Made by a program: the position numbers and the translations under genes | The notes under the pieces: generated by a model | What the model was told of the DNA's origin: nothing | Database searches by the model: none | The model's input: only the letters and a program-made list of their open reading frames with translations | In this document: one piece after another, positions 38,404-49,050 of the stretch | Layout of the letters: each line of letters opens with the position of its first letter | Position numbering within the stretch: the stretch's first letter is position 1 | Assembly (NCBI GenBank): GCA_005765155.1 | Contig: VCCP01000002.1 | Span: 2,852,001-2,916,000 of the forward strand | Source of the DNA: Zelopaecilomyces penicillatus | Lineage: Eukaryota; Ascomycota; Sordariomycetes; Hypocreales; Pseudodiploosporaceae | Direction of reading: 5' to 3' | Length of the DNA: 64,000 nt

Positions 38404-39906
38404 CTATGAGGCACGACCTAGACTGTGTGGCCCGTTAGACCATTGTTGCGAGCTTTCACCTGAATGCCCCTCATAATACTGCTGGCTAGTCGTTGGATCC
38501 AGGGCATCAAAATTCCATGACGTGTTGCTATCCTCCAGATCGTAGTGTTGGGCGATCCCATCAACACCGCTGCCTAACACGGTAGACTCCGTCTTCATCT
38601 GTCTCGGTGATGGAAAACCTTCGTGAGTTCCCATGAATCCCGGTCGATGCGGAAGATAATAGGACGAAGTGTTTAGGTATGCATTGCCTGTCGGGAGAGA
38701 CCGCCCCTCTGGGACAGTTTCCATGGCCAAGTTGGGCAAATCTGACGGCTGAGCTGCATCAAATGTGGAGTGTCGCCGTGGAGGGCTGTTTGAGGGCATA
38801 TTCCGCGGAAATTCATGGGTAACTCCAGGGTTTGGCGCAAACCCCAAATCTCGGCTGTGGTCGAGCGAGTAGTTGCCCTGTGGTTGCGATACATACTGAA
38901 TTGCAGCAGTCGGGGTACTTGAGGGCAAAGTTGCGATAAAGGACGAATGATGCTGTTGATGGTGGTGCTGCTGATGGTGCTGTTGATGGTGCTGTTGATG
39001 GTGCTGTTGATGGTGCTGTTGGTGATGCTGTTGGTGATGCTGCTCCTGTGACTGCTGATTGGGGTGTTGTTGCGGGAATCCATAATGTGATAGAGCCGCA
39101 TACGACTGTTCCTGGCCATTTGTGAAATTGGGAAGCGACATAGCACGGTGTAGCATACTTCCATGGTTTGTGAAGTCACTCGTGCCCGCAGGTAAGGCGG
39201 TAAAGAATGTCGAGGGGCCAAAGCCTCGCTCATCTGTACTGTACTCCACTTCGTCGATTGGGGCTCGGAAGTTTTGCGACATGATCAACTCTGTTCGGGG
39301 AATGACATGCCTTAAACCAGCATCCTTGGTTGGTGTGCTCAGCCTGCCAGCAGTCACGTCGTTAACATTGTAGTAGCTGACAAGGTGATGAGGAACTCCT
39401 TGAAACGAGACACTGATTGTCTTCTTGACAAGTCCGTCATTCTTGAAAGGGTAAGAGTCTATCAGTGAGCCTATGAGAGATCTTTCCGTATCTTTGCCGA
39501 CAGCAGAAGATTCGACAACTGAAGCCAAGGGAATGCCGGGGCGAGAGGCTACATCTGTCTTGTTGATGCCTTGTTGGCATTTCTTGGTCTTTTTTAGCGC
39601 CCTTTTCTTTTCGCCAGGCGGAAAGGGTTTTTCAAGCTCTCGATAGATGAGGAAGTTTCCCAAAATACGACTCGGGCTCCATGAAACGCCGTCTGTCCAA
39701 CGCTTTATACCCGAGGCGTGCTCCTCATATATGAACACATTGCCGCTTCTAATAAGATCTTGACGCTCACGGTCGTGCGGGCGTCGAGGTACGTGATTCA
39801 GATGGCCAGACAAACAAGCCTCGAACAGAACAAGGGCGTCAAGGGTAGAAGCTATGTGGCCCTCAAACGTGGGATTAAGAGGGTTTGACTGAACTGCCAT
39901 GGCCAT
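38404..39906 (-). CDS. SGE1: WOPR (Gti1/Pac2) transcription factor, SGE1/RYP1/WOR1 type
   Basis: 500-aa single-exon protein, intact. N-terminal WOPR DNA-binding region: FEGHIASTLDALVLFEACLS (about 14-33), then HVPRRPHDRERQDLIRSGNV and FIYEEHASGIKRWTDGVSWS, SPSRILGNFLIYRELEKPFP to about residue 95. The second WOPR block (about 160-225) includes LVKKTISVSFQGVPHHLVSY. KRWTDG holds the protein kinase A site known in this family, and PPGEKKRALKKTKK is a likely nuclear signal. The C-terminal half is low-complexity, Gln/His/Ser/Pro-rich, with a (QQHH)n run at about 289-320. Family members are master regulators: Wor1 (white-opaque switching), Ryp1 (yeast phase of Histoplasma), Sge1 (effector expression in Fusarium). 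The closest recalled pattern is Fusarium Sge1, longer here at the C terminus. Start: MAM; either Met could be used. The role in this organism is inferred only from the family. Confidence 0.95.
   Translation of the reverse strand: MAMAVQSNPLNPTFEGHIASTLDALVLFEACLSGHLNHVPRRPHDRERQDLIRSGNVFIYEEHASGIKRWTDGVSWSPSRILGNFLIYRELEKPFPPGEKKRALKKTKKCQQGINKTDVASRPGIPLASVVESSAVGKDTERSLIGSLIDSYPFKNDGLVKKTISVSFQGVPHHLVSYYNVNDVTAGRLSTPTKDAGLRHVIPRTELIMSQNFRAPIDEVEYSTDERGFGPSTFFTALPAGTSDFTNHGSMLHRAMSLPNFTNGQEQSYAALSHYGFPQQHPNQQSQEQHHQQHHQQHHQQHHQQHHQQHHQQHHHQQHHSSFIATLPSSTPTAAIQYVSQPQGNYSLDHSRDLGFAPNPGVTHEFPRNMPSNSPPRRHSTFDAAQPSDLPNLAMETVPEGRSLPTGNAYLNTSSYYLPHRPGFMGTHEGFPSPRQMKTESTVLGSGVDGIAQHYDLEDSNTSWNFDALDPTTSQQYYEGHSGESSQQWSNGPHSLGRAS
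38948..39042 (-). repeat. In-frame 12-bp minisatellite coding for QQHH
   Basis: About eight imperfect copies of a 12-bp unit (coding strand CACCATCAACAG) within the WOPR gene, coding for alternating Gln and His pairs. Unit length is a multiple of three, so copy-number change keeps the frame and would alter the low-complexity C-terminal region. Confidence 0.9.
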
Positions 39907-41410
39907 GATTTAAGTGCGCCGCCAAAGAAACTTAACCTTTGCAAATCTGTGCCAGTCCCACGGCTCGCAATGTTGAGTTTTCGAAGAAAAAATAAGCATT
40001 CAAAAAGAATGGAATATATCGTATAGCGTCCTATGCCAGTGCGTGAAAGTGGCCCAACAGCAACGAAAAGCAACAGGATTGCGCCAGTCAATTATGGTGG
40101 CACGGAAGAAGATGAAGGGAAGACAAATTGAGGTGCCCGTCGAACGCGCGAAGCAATAATAAGGAAGACTTAGAAGACCACAACTTCGCGGGGCACTCCC
40201 AGCTGGTCATCCAAGGTACGCCTTCGACAAGCTTGCCCACGGCTGTACTGCCAAATGGTCAACTTTTAGTTCAAGTGGCGGTAAGTGGCGGGATAAAGGT
40301 ATGAAATGGGGAAAGTGAGAGCCAGGCAGCACGCCGTCAACGATCAAGAGAGACGGCATACGCCGACCTCGGCTCCGGATTGACTTTGTGCGCTGAGCAA
40401 GATAAGGCACAGCCCGCAGGTTGAAGAGGGGCTTGAAGGACGTCCTATGGAGACTAGAGTTCAATCGACCACACAGGCGTCAATCATGAGGATCTGAGCT
40501 GTACGTGGCGTCTGCTATCCTTATGCTTATCTAGACAGCGAACGGCCGTAAGACGACCGGACAAGAAGAGCGGCGGAGTTGAATCAATATAGCAGACTAC
40601 TTCGTCGGCAACCCAGGAGAAACCCTGCGAAGCCAGGCGCGGTAGATGATTTCGAGCACGTTGCCTGAAAAAAAAAAGATTGGCCTAAGCTGACGAAATT
40701 GAGTGCCGGGCGGTACTTTAAAAGTGGCAACAAAACTTGTAGGGAGATCGAGAAGGTCAGTGTAACACCAGACGACACGACGTTTGAGTACTGGTGAATC
40801 AAAAGCGGCCGATTTCCTTCCACTTCGGCCTGTGCGGTGATAGTAGTGAGCGCCTCTTGCAAAGACCGGTGATGATGCGGATTTTGGTGGTGACGGTGTG
40901 TCAAAGACCCAGATGGGTCTCACCTAGATTCGATAAAAAAATTGTCGTTTTAAATCCCCGCAAAGACAGATGATGGCAGTCGCAAGCAAAGCCCGCGGAA
41001 AGGGTAATCGGAATCCGGTTTGCTTTGTGAAGGTGTTGGACAGGGAAGGAGAGAAGGTTACAAATAATGGAGGATAGGTCGTTCAACGGGCGCCACGGGA
41101 GAAGTGTGTGCGTGGACAGTGCGTGTATTCGAACGAGCGCGTGCGCTTTAGAGAGAGGGATGGAGGGATGGAGGGAGGGAGGAGGGACGGCGGCGGCGGA
41201 GGAGACGGATGAGGGAGAGTGACGAGAATGCGCAAAGGTGAGAGACTGAGGAAAAGTAGTAGGCCAGCGTGTGTGCATACGAAGGTGGTGTGTGTATGTG
41301 GGTGGGGGGAGGGACAAGAAAGAGAGACGAGAGGCTCAGACGGGTTCAAAAGCCTCACATGGCGTTTGAATCGGGCGAGATGCCGATGGGCCCGGGGGTG
41401 TGTTCGTGTG

Positions 41411-41431
41411 TGCGTGCGTGCGTGCGTGCGT
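41411..41431 (+). repeat. TGCG microsatellite
   Basis: About five copies of TGCG inside a longer TG/CG-alternating tract upstream of the WOPR gene. Confidence 0.85.
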
Positions 41432-41901
41432 ACGTGTGAGTAAGAGTTGATGAGAGAGGAGGAGAAGAGAAGATACTGTGTGAGCACGAATGGGTGTGTG
41501 AGAGTCAACTAGGTATGTGTTTCTTAACCGAGAAAACAATGGTCAATGAAGTGTAGTACGAAACGTTTGGCATTGTGTAATACCTCACTGAATATTCTCC
41601 AGAATACATTTCAGCGCAAACCCCCTTCTTGCCAGTACTTTCAAGGATTTCCTCCATCGCAACCGCCTCAGACTCCCACATTGCCTCCCGGGTTTTCTTC
41701 TGCTATGTCTTAGTATATTCTGTAATGCACTGTTGGCAGCACCACTAACCACCACCGTACATGCACATAGCTAGTTCATTTCACCCTCCTCCTCCTGTAC
41801 TGGTCTCTTCATTCGACATGTATAAACTGCTCTAGAAACACCAAACTTGGAAGGCCCACAGCGCCGCTCCTTTACAAGATTGAGAACTAGAGAGGGAAGG
41901 C

Positions 41902-41929
41902 GGGAGGGAGGGTAGAAGGGGAGGGGGGG
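41902..41929 (+). other. Potential G-quadruplex tract
   Basis: Four or more runs of three or more G separated by short loops (GGGAGGGAGGGTAGAAGGGG followed by a run of G). It lies on the strand opposite to the WOPR coding strand, about 2 kb upstream of the start codon. Confidence 0.6.
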
Positions 41930-44631
41930 TGTTGAAATAAAAATTAGAGCGAAAGAAGCGCTTACTGGGCGAGGACTCATCAGCGGAGAGTACATACACA
42001 CAGTGAGAGACACCGAAAACTGACTGATAGGGGGGATGTGGGTCAAGGGCGTGCGATCTAGAGAACTTGTATTAGAGGTACTGTAGTAATGTACCTTACT
42101 TTAGGCAATACTTTAGTTAGGAGGTACTATAGTAGACTGATAATTATCACTACAGTACGGAGTACTGAGACGTGTGACTGATGGCATACACTCATCGCCT
42201 GACCAGGCCAGTATCCATGGGGCAATAGCCAAGTGCCCGCAAAACACCCAACACCGAGTTTGGTACTTTAGAGTGTGTACAGAGGTCTATATCATTGTTT
42301 ACTAGCTGGTAATTCGCACTTTCAGACTCCTTCTGCTGGAGGCTCAACATTCCCCTCGTTCGGTTGCTCCATAACATCCGAGGGGGGAAGAGAGGGGGGC
42401 AGGGTGCGCTAGCCACAGCGATTGCCCATGCTGTCAATCCGCCCAACGGCGGAGACCGGCGACGGCGGGACTGATCAATCGCACTTTGTTTGGTGTTGCT
42501 TGCAAGCGCCCATTCGAACCACGCACAGTCTTGGCGCGCTGGCCCCTTTTTTCAAGCTATCCCTAGCTGACGACACCAAGCCCAGCAGGTGCGAGCCAAC
42601 AATGCAAATTTGGCATGCCAAACAGTTCACTCACCCATATTTGAACACATCTAACTCGTAGCCTGGAGGTGGGGATGGCAGACCCGATCCGAGCCCAGAT
42701 ATTCCAGATCAGATGCGCCGTCAAACGCCCCGTCCGAGCGTCTCGGTGCTAGCGTAGTTCGGATCGCCGCCGGTCGCGCAACTGGGCCTTGCATCTAATG
42801 CTCGGCAAGCTAACCTGTTGTGGCTCCCTTTGATTGCGGATGAGAAGGGTGAATGGGCAACGGCGACAAGGTCATCTCAGCTCAGCTCGCCAGGCATTCG
42901 AATCTAGCATGTCTACGGAGAATCACCTTCACTTATCAGCTACTACGGTGCAAGGTTCGTACTTAAGGTACCTTGTAAATACTTGTACGTGGTATACACC
43001 AACTACGTCTTATTCATCCATTCGCTGTTTATCAATGCCATGAAACGAACATCACGCAAGTAGTGCCTAGCTAGTGAGTAACCAGAAACACTTCTAGAGG
43101 TCGCCTATGGAGGTGCTCTGAGGGCTCCGATGGCACCAATACTTTACGGCCATAGTCAACACCATTGCTGGCATTCGCTTTGGCTATGTTTTTAGAGATG
43201 CCCGCTTGTACAATTCGTTGAGGTGGTGCCAATTTGACTATTGGGTTTCTAAAAGAAATCCCCCGCACACAGCCTGTCGTCTCGCCGAACACGGCCTGTC
43301 CAGGCATCCAGGCATGCCAGATTATTAAATACAATGGTTTATCACAGGCATGAGTGCATTATGCAAAAGGCACTGAGTGTGGCACTTGGTGGACGATGCA
43401 TCAATTTCAGATTGCGCATCGGATCGTGCAGGTTTTGGCGAAGGGGTGCGCCTTTCTATGCCTCCGCGCACGCTAGCGAAACAAGTACCGAGGAGCCAGT
43501 TCCAATGGGCGTAGTGTGCAGCTTGGGGCCACCTCTCCAAGCCTCCAGGTCTCCGACGTGGGGTATCTATACTACATAGTAGGTACGAGTCCTGGACCAC
43601 ATCAGCCGACCATCCGGAAGTTGCCCTGCACGGACCTTCATCGGATCCCAGCTTGCAGACAGGGGCGTCGGGCTAATGCACGAGCTAAGTTAGCTTGGGT
43701 GGCTAGTTACCTGTGGTTGGGTCGCCCTTCATACACACTGGCCAGGGCAAGTCGACGGCATTAGCGCCACATTCCAGCTCTACACCTAGTTCCGTTCATG
43801 CAATATCTCATGCATCAACTCTCCATCTCCCCAGCTCCATCCATCTTCATCTCCCATCTCAGTCATTAATGGCGTACTGCCGCTCCCAACCAGCGGCATT
43901 AAGCTAAGGGTGATCCAGAGTGCGATCAATGCGGAGAGAGGCAGCTATTTCCTATCCCATTGGCCGTCTCCCGCCCGGGTGTCGATAATGGCGGTCCAGC
44001 CATGTCCTTGACCATCTATAAGTGCGAGCATTGCAAAATCTGACTCACTCAGCGCTTTAGACGTTGCTGCACACCCGCTTCCCGTTGCCACCGTTTCGTG
44101 GTCGGGCATATTGCGGTCCAAGCCGTCCAGGAGGAGAACTGGTGGGAAGGGCATTTGAACCTCCCCTTACGCACATCATTCAATACAGGTACAGTATAGG
44201 ACAGCCTGCGCCTTGTTCGTCTATACTACCTGCTAATCTAACCTAACCTACTTCACCGAACCTACTTATCCATTAGGTCATCTATCTACTCACCCCACGA
44301 AGCCAGTGCAGCATCCCCACAGCGGGCGTCAAGGGCCTGCTTGGTCGGCAGTACAACGCACTACTACCTAATGCTTAACATCAATCCAAGAATGCATATA
44401 ATAGCCACATCCCTGACTTGGTAGTACACAGTACGAAAGCTATCGAAATTCACCTTGAATAAAGCATATACTATGAAGGTCAGCACATATCAAGTTCTAG
44501 ACACGCGCATACTCATGCCTGTTGCAGTTTCCAATTCCATCCTGGGGATAGAGGGAGCCAATTGCGCGAGTCATGTCAACTGCAGTTTGCCTCTAGGTAA
44601 ACATTTCCCCTCATGTTAGCAGTCTGATAAT

Positions 44632-44800
44632 TACTACCCGTTCGTCAAGGTCTTCGGGTAGGGAACCCTTAAGCAATCAACTAAGTCGAGCCACCTAAGT
44701 TGCGGCCATACCCTAGTTACGGCCATACTAAACCATTAATACTATCTTAAACCTTATACACTATAACCGCGTTTTCTTATATAACTTTTATATTATTTAA
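44632..44800. repeat. Edge repeat at island/desert border
   Basis: TTACTACCCGTTCGTCAAGG, then CGGGTAGGG (forming an inverted repeat CTACCCG...CGGGTAG) and CAACTAAG, similar to the segment at 8341-8404. Two near copies of CGGCCATA follow (44704 and 44721). GC falls steadily to desert level by 44800. Probably the less mutated tip of a DNA transposon. Confidence 0.45.
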
Positions 44801-45058
44801 ATAATAATTATTTTTTCAGATTATTATATCTGATAATATTAAAATTAATATTAGAAATACCTTAAAAGATATAATATTAGATATTTCTTAATATATTATT
44901 AATAAATATTAAGGAATTCTATAAATAATATTTTAATATTAATTAAATAGCTTATATCTTATAAAGATTATTATAAAATATTTTTAATACTTTATAATAG
45001 ATTAAGAAAGGTATTTTTATAATTAAATCCTTATATAAAAGCTTTAAAGTATTATAAG
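44801..45058 (+). pseudogene. Possible DNA transposase N-terminal remnant (Fot1/pogo-like)
   Basis: Read through stops, the + strand gives NIKINIRNTLKDI..ILRNSINNIL..SYKDYYKIFLIL..IKKGIFI. This loosely follows the helix-turn-helix start of Fot1/pogo transposases (..AI..G.S.R.AA..y.IP.sTL..R..G..., then Ls..qE..lv.wi). The match is weak after mutation. Gypsy B2 begins directly after it, so the rest would have been interrupted. Confidence 0.3.
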
Positions 45059-45063
45059 CTTAA

Positions 45064-45519
45064 TATAATATTTAGTGAATTCCCAAGGGATAAACCTAAT
45101 AAAAGGGGTTTATATTGGCAGATAAGTTGGGGTATTCTAAGCAATAGGTCTATCATATTAATGATAGATATAGGGTATCGTAACCAGGGTTAAGTATTAG
45201 TATAGTAAGCGATAGCGAATAATACAATGAAGTTAAAAGTATATTAATAACTATTTAAGCTATATCTAAAGAGTAAAAATTAAGGGTATATATATATATT
45301 ATGGATTATGATTTAAGCTATGATCCTTATTGCTGGATTATACTTAGAATTATAAGCTATCCTATTGGATTATAGTTTTAAGAGTAATCCTAAGCTTAGG
45401 ATTATCTTTAGAATTATAATCCAATTCTATATAATTCTAAGCCTCTGGTATATATCTAATAATATTATAAGTTATATAACTAAGGCCTATTGTATAACCT
45501 TAGCTATTGGGTTATAATA
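45064..45519 (-). repeat. 3' LTR of gypsy B2
   Basis: 456 bp. Same family as 8410-8862 and 33595-34059 in reverse. Differs from the right LTR by transitions, mostly C-to-T on the + strand in the right copy. Confidence 0.88.
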
Positions 45520-45704
45520 TAATATCTCCCTCTTAAAAGGTCTTATCCTTAAGGCCTATAGATATACCTTTTCTTTCTTTTTTAATATTTTATAAGTTAT
45601 AGGATTTATATTATATTGAATTATTTCTTATAATATTAGATTATATTAGAAAACCTTAATATTCTTCTAAGAAGACTATTGAATATTCTATACTAGCTAA
45701 AGGT

Positions 45705-46330
45705 ATGGATTTTAATAGTGATTTAGTAGATATATTATGTTTTTATTATTTCAAATAAAAACAATCTTATTATATAGCAGAAAATAATAGCTATTATATG
45801 GCCTATATAAAGTAAGATCGCTCCTATAATAGTGTTTTGGTAGTATTCTTATATATATATTATCTTTATAATATAATATCTAATTCTTATTGATTTTATT
45901 AGTAATAAAACTTTTAGAGTAATACTATTATTTAGACTCTAAAGAAAAGGAAACTAGAGAGAATATCTTAGATATCTAGGATTAATTATCTAAATTATAG
46001 TTATAGTTTTCTTTAGCTCTTAATCGTTTATCTTGTATTTGTAAGCTTAAGAAGAAGGCTAAAGAGTAAAGTTTTAAGTTGGTTTATTAGGGTTTAAAGG
46101 AGTTAAATACTAAGGATAGGATTGATCTGGTTCCTGCCCTAGAGGTATATGAGTATTATATAGTATTGGATTTGTAGTTCCTAGGTGCTTTAAATAAGAT
46201 GGATTGATCTTTCTTGGGTTTAGGTAATAAGTTTATTGATTTAGGGTCTTTGATTAGGCTAACTGATTCTAAAGGAATTGTTATAGTATTAGGCAGTAGT
46301 GATTTAAATGGTTAATGGATTCCTATATAT
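45705..46330 (+). pseudogene. Antisense ORF at the 3' end of gypsy B2
   Basis: On the strand opposite to pol, ATG at 45705 starts MDFNSDLVDIL.FYYFK and runs in one frame to about 46010 with stops only where CAA, CAG or CGA could have mutated. A second frame from about 46015 reads LALNRLSCICKLKKKAKE, then LKELNTKDRIDLVPALEVYE and FLGALNKMD.SFLGLGNKF to about 46330. An intron or frameshift would join them near 46010. The Arg/Lys-rich stretch resembles a basic DNA- or RNA-binding region. I do not recognise the family with certainty. The codon-like mutation pattern suggests it was once coding; a chance ORF is possible. Confidence 0.4.
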
Positions 46331-46849
46331 TATCTTTAGATCTAAAATCTTTCTATTTAATAAGATATTTATTTTGATTATTTTCCTATCTAGTATCTAA
46401 TATTGTTTCTACTTCCTATTCTCTTTTAATTGCTTTTATTTATATTGTTGTATATTTCTTTATATTATTAGGTGCCTTATTTAGTAAGGAAATATAGAAT
46501 ATAGGGTATAACTATATATTTTTTAATAGTAAAAGTTTATAGTTGGTATTAGAAATAGCTTTCTTAACTTTGAAAGGTTTAAGTTTCTTAAAATCTAATT
46601 TATTACTTGATTATATTATTATAATATTTAGGGAATTTTTATCTAATATATAGTATAAAAGATATATTATATCTCCCTTTTTAAAGATTAATCCCTTTAA
46701 TCTTTATTGATTTATATAATATTTTATTCTATTATAAATGATTTGGAATTATATATAGAGTTCTTTATATAATTATTATTTTTGTATAGTATTAAGTATG
46801 GCTTTTTCTGATTTTGGTCCTTCTTAGTATAGTAGGTGAAATGCCTCTG

Positions 46850-49050
46850 GTATGAATCTATAATTGGTATATATTGGTGTAAGTTATATTGATTCGGAAA
46901 TGGATATATTATAGGCTAGTTATATAGTTAATAGATATTTTATCTAATTATCTTGATAATAATTAATATAAGTATATAAGTATCCTTTAATAATTTAATT
47001 AATCTATTTTATTTATCTATCTATTTATAGATAATAGGTAATATTAAGTTTATATCTGATCCTAAGATATCTTATTAATCCTTATTAAAACTTAGAGGTA
47101 AATATTATTCCTTTATTAGAGATGATTTCTTTTAGTAAGCTATATAAGCTTATTACTACTTTATTGAAGCTATAGGTAAGATCTTTTATTAAGCTTATTT
47201 TAAGGTAGAGTATAAAGTATAAGAACTTTATTAATCTTTCTATAATAACCTATATTAAGTTATAGGCTATTCTTATAAGGGATTCTATTAATAGGGGTAG
47301 TTTAATAATAAAGTTGAATAATATTAATTCCTATAGTTATATAGGTACTGGTAGTGGTTGTAACTCTTTATATGGTTTGTGTCTTGCTAGCTTGGTTTGT
47401 TTATAAGTAATACAGTTATTTATAATCTTCTGGACTATCTATTATAATCCTTTAAATCTATAATATCTTTATGCTTGTTCTATGGTCTTTATAATTCCTT
47501 GATAATTATAAATAGGGGATTTATATAATTCTTATATAATGGTTTTTTAGAGTTCTTTAGGTATCTAGAGTTTCTTATTATATTTATAGTATCTGTCTTT
47601 TTATTTTATATCTTTAGGTGCTTTTATTATATCTTCTAAGGAGTATATTTATTTAATTTATTTTAAGATAGGGTTAGCTAATATAACTTAGTATATAGTG
47701 TTTAGCTTTATTTATAATATATCTGATTTAGATATTTGAAAGATTTATTCTTTATAATAAGGCTTTTTATTATTATAATTGCTTTATTAGCTTAGAGTAT
47801 CTATTCTATTATTCTTGGATCCTTTATAATAGATGATTTTATAGTTATAATCTATAAGGGTTTTTATATAATGGGTTTATTATATATTTAGTTTCTATAT
47901 AATAATAAAGTAAGAGATATTTTTATAATTGATAAAAACCTTTATTTAATAATTGCTTTCTTATAAATAATATAAGAATTTATTAAAGGCTTTAATAATA
48001 GCTATAAATTCTTTATTATAGATTAGATAATTAAATTCTACTCTATAAAGTTTCTTAGAGTAGAAGATAATAGATTATAGTCTATCTTTATTATTTTATT
48101 ATCTAATCTATGCTTTAATAGTATAGTTTAAAGTATTAGTTTTAAGTTTTATAGGTTTGTTTGGGTTATATATTGCTAGTATAGATTCTTTATAGATTTG
48201 CTTTTTAAGTTCTTTAAATATAATATCTATATTAGGTTTCTATAGGAATTTATAATCTTTCTTAGTATATTTAATAAATAATATAATTATTTTACTATAG
48301 TTATGAATAAACTTTTGATAGTAATTAATAAAGCCTAAAAACTCTTATATATTTATAATATTTTATGATATTGGTTAATTATATACTATAATGATTTTCA
48401 CTGATTCTATTTAAATTTTATTTAATAAGAAGATATATCCTAGGAAAGTAATTATTTATTTATAAAATTTATATTTTTCTGGTTTAATAAGAAGATTATT
48501 ATCTTAGAGTAATTATAATACCTTATAGATATATTCTCTATATTCTTCTTTTATTTAGAAGAAGATCAGGATATTATCTAGATAGATTATTATAAAGATA
48601 TCTAAATATTCTTAAAGAATATTATTGATTATATATTAGAATATTATAGGGGTATTGATTAAGCTAAAAGATATTATTAGATACTTAAAAAGTCTAAACT
48701 TAATTCTGAAAGTGGTTTTCTATTTATTGCCTTTCTTTATTTGAATTAAGTTATATACTCCTTTAAGGTCTAGGGTAGTAAACCAGTTTATTCTATATAA
48801 TCGATTATATAGTTTATTAATTAATAATAAGGGTATTTAATCCTTGATTATAATTATATTTAATAATTAATAATCTATAATTAGTTATAGCTTATTATTC
48901 TTTTTTGGTATAAATATAATAGGGTATCCTGCTTTAGATATAGATGATTAAATATATCCTTTTTTAAGTATTTTATTAAGGTACTCTTATAATATTTTAA
49001 GTTCCTTGGTATTTAATATATAGATCTTAGTAAAAATAGGTTTCTTTTTA
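46850..49050 (-). pseudogene. Gypsy B2 pol: RT, RNase H, integrase
   Basis: Well readable through stops. RT: KAGYPIIFIPKKNNKL, IIDYQLLNIIIIKD, WFTTLDLKGVYNLIQIKKG, FKYLIISFSLINTPIIF, then YLDN at about 48573-48584 where YLDD is required (Asp to Asn), EYLDIFIIIYLDNILIFF, and FLGYIF. RNase H about 47790-48130: YNKEFIAIIKAFNKFLYYL, then the DHKNLEYF block. Integrase: zinc region with NCITYKQTK (second Cys changed to Tyr), RHKPYKELQPLPVPI, core with FNFIIKLPLL and ISNKGIIFTSKF (both Asp changed to Asn). Gag would lie at about 50000-52060 but is not recognisable. Confidence 0.9.

Larger units (their letters stand above)
39907..44631 (-). promoter_or_regulatory. Long upstream region of the WOPR gene
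   Basis: About 4.7 kb of normal-GC DNA with no convincing gene. Open frames at 40207-40923, 40901-41539, 42192-42661 and 43071-44246 lack conserved domains, overlap each other and are low-complexity or reflect purine/pyrimidine tracts. Contents seen: GA/GGGA-rich tracts (41157-41225, 41890-41930), a TGCG microsatellite (41411-41431), GTACT-rich small inverted repeats (42079-42165, for example AGGTACtgtagtaatGTACCT), and palindrome AAGGTACCTT (42965-42974). WOR1 and RYP1 are known for very long regulatory upstream regions and long 5' leaders, so this is probably promoter plus leader. Confidence 0.55.

Noticed and set aside
42880..42910. tRNA-like B box (CATTCGAATCTAGC)
   Set aside because: Does not fit the GGTTCRANYCC consensus and no cloverleaf partner sequences are visible.
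40207..44246. Numerous short open frames upstream of the WOPR gene
   Set aside because: They overlap on both strands, lack family motifs and often reflect GA/CT or TG/CA tracts. Kept only as upstream region.
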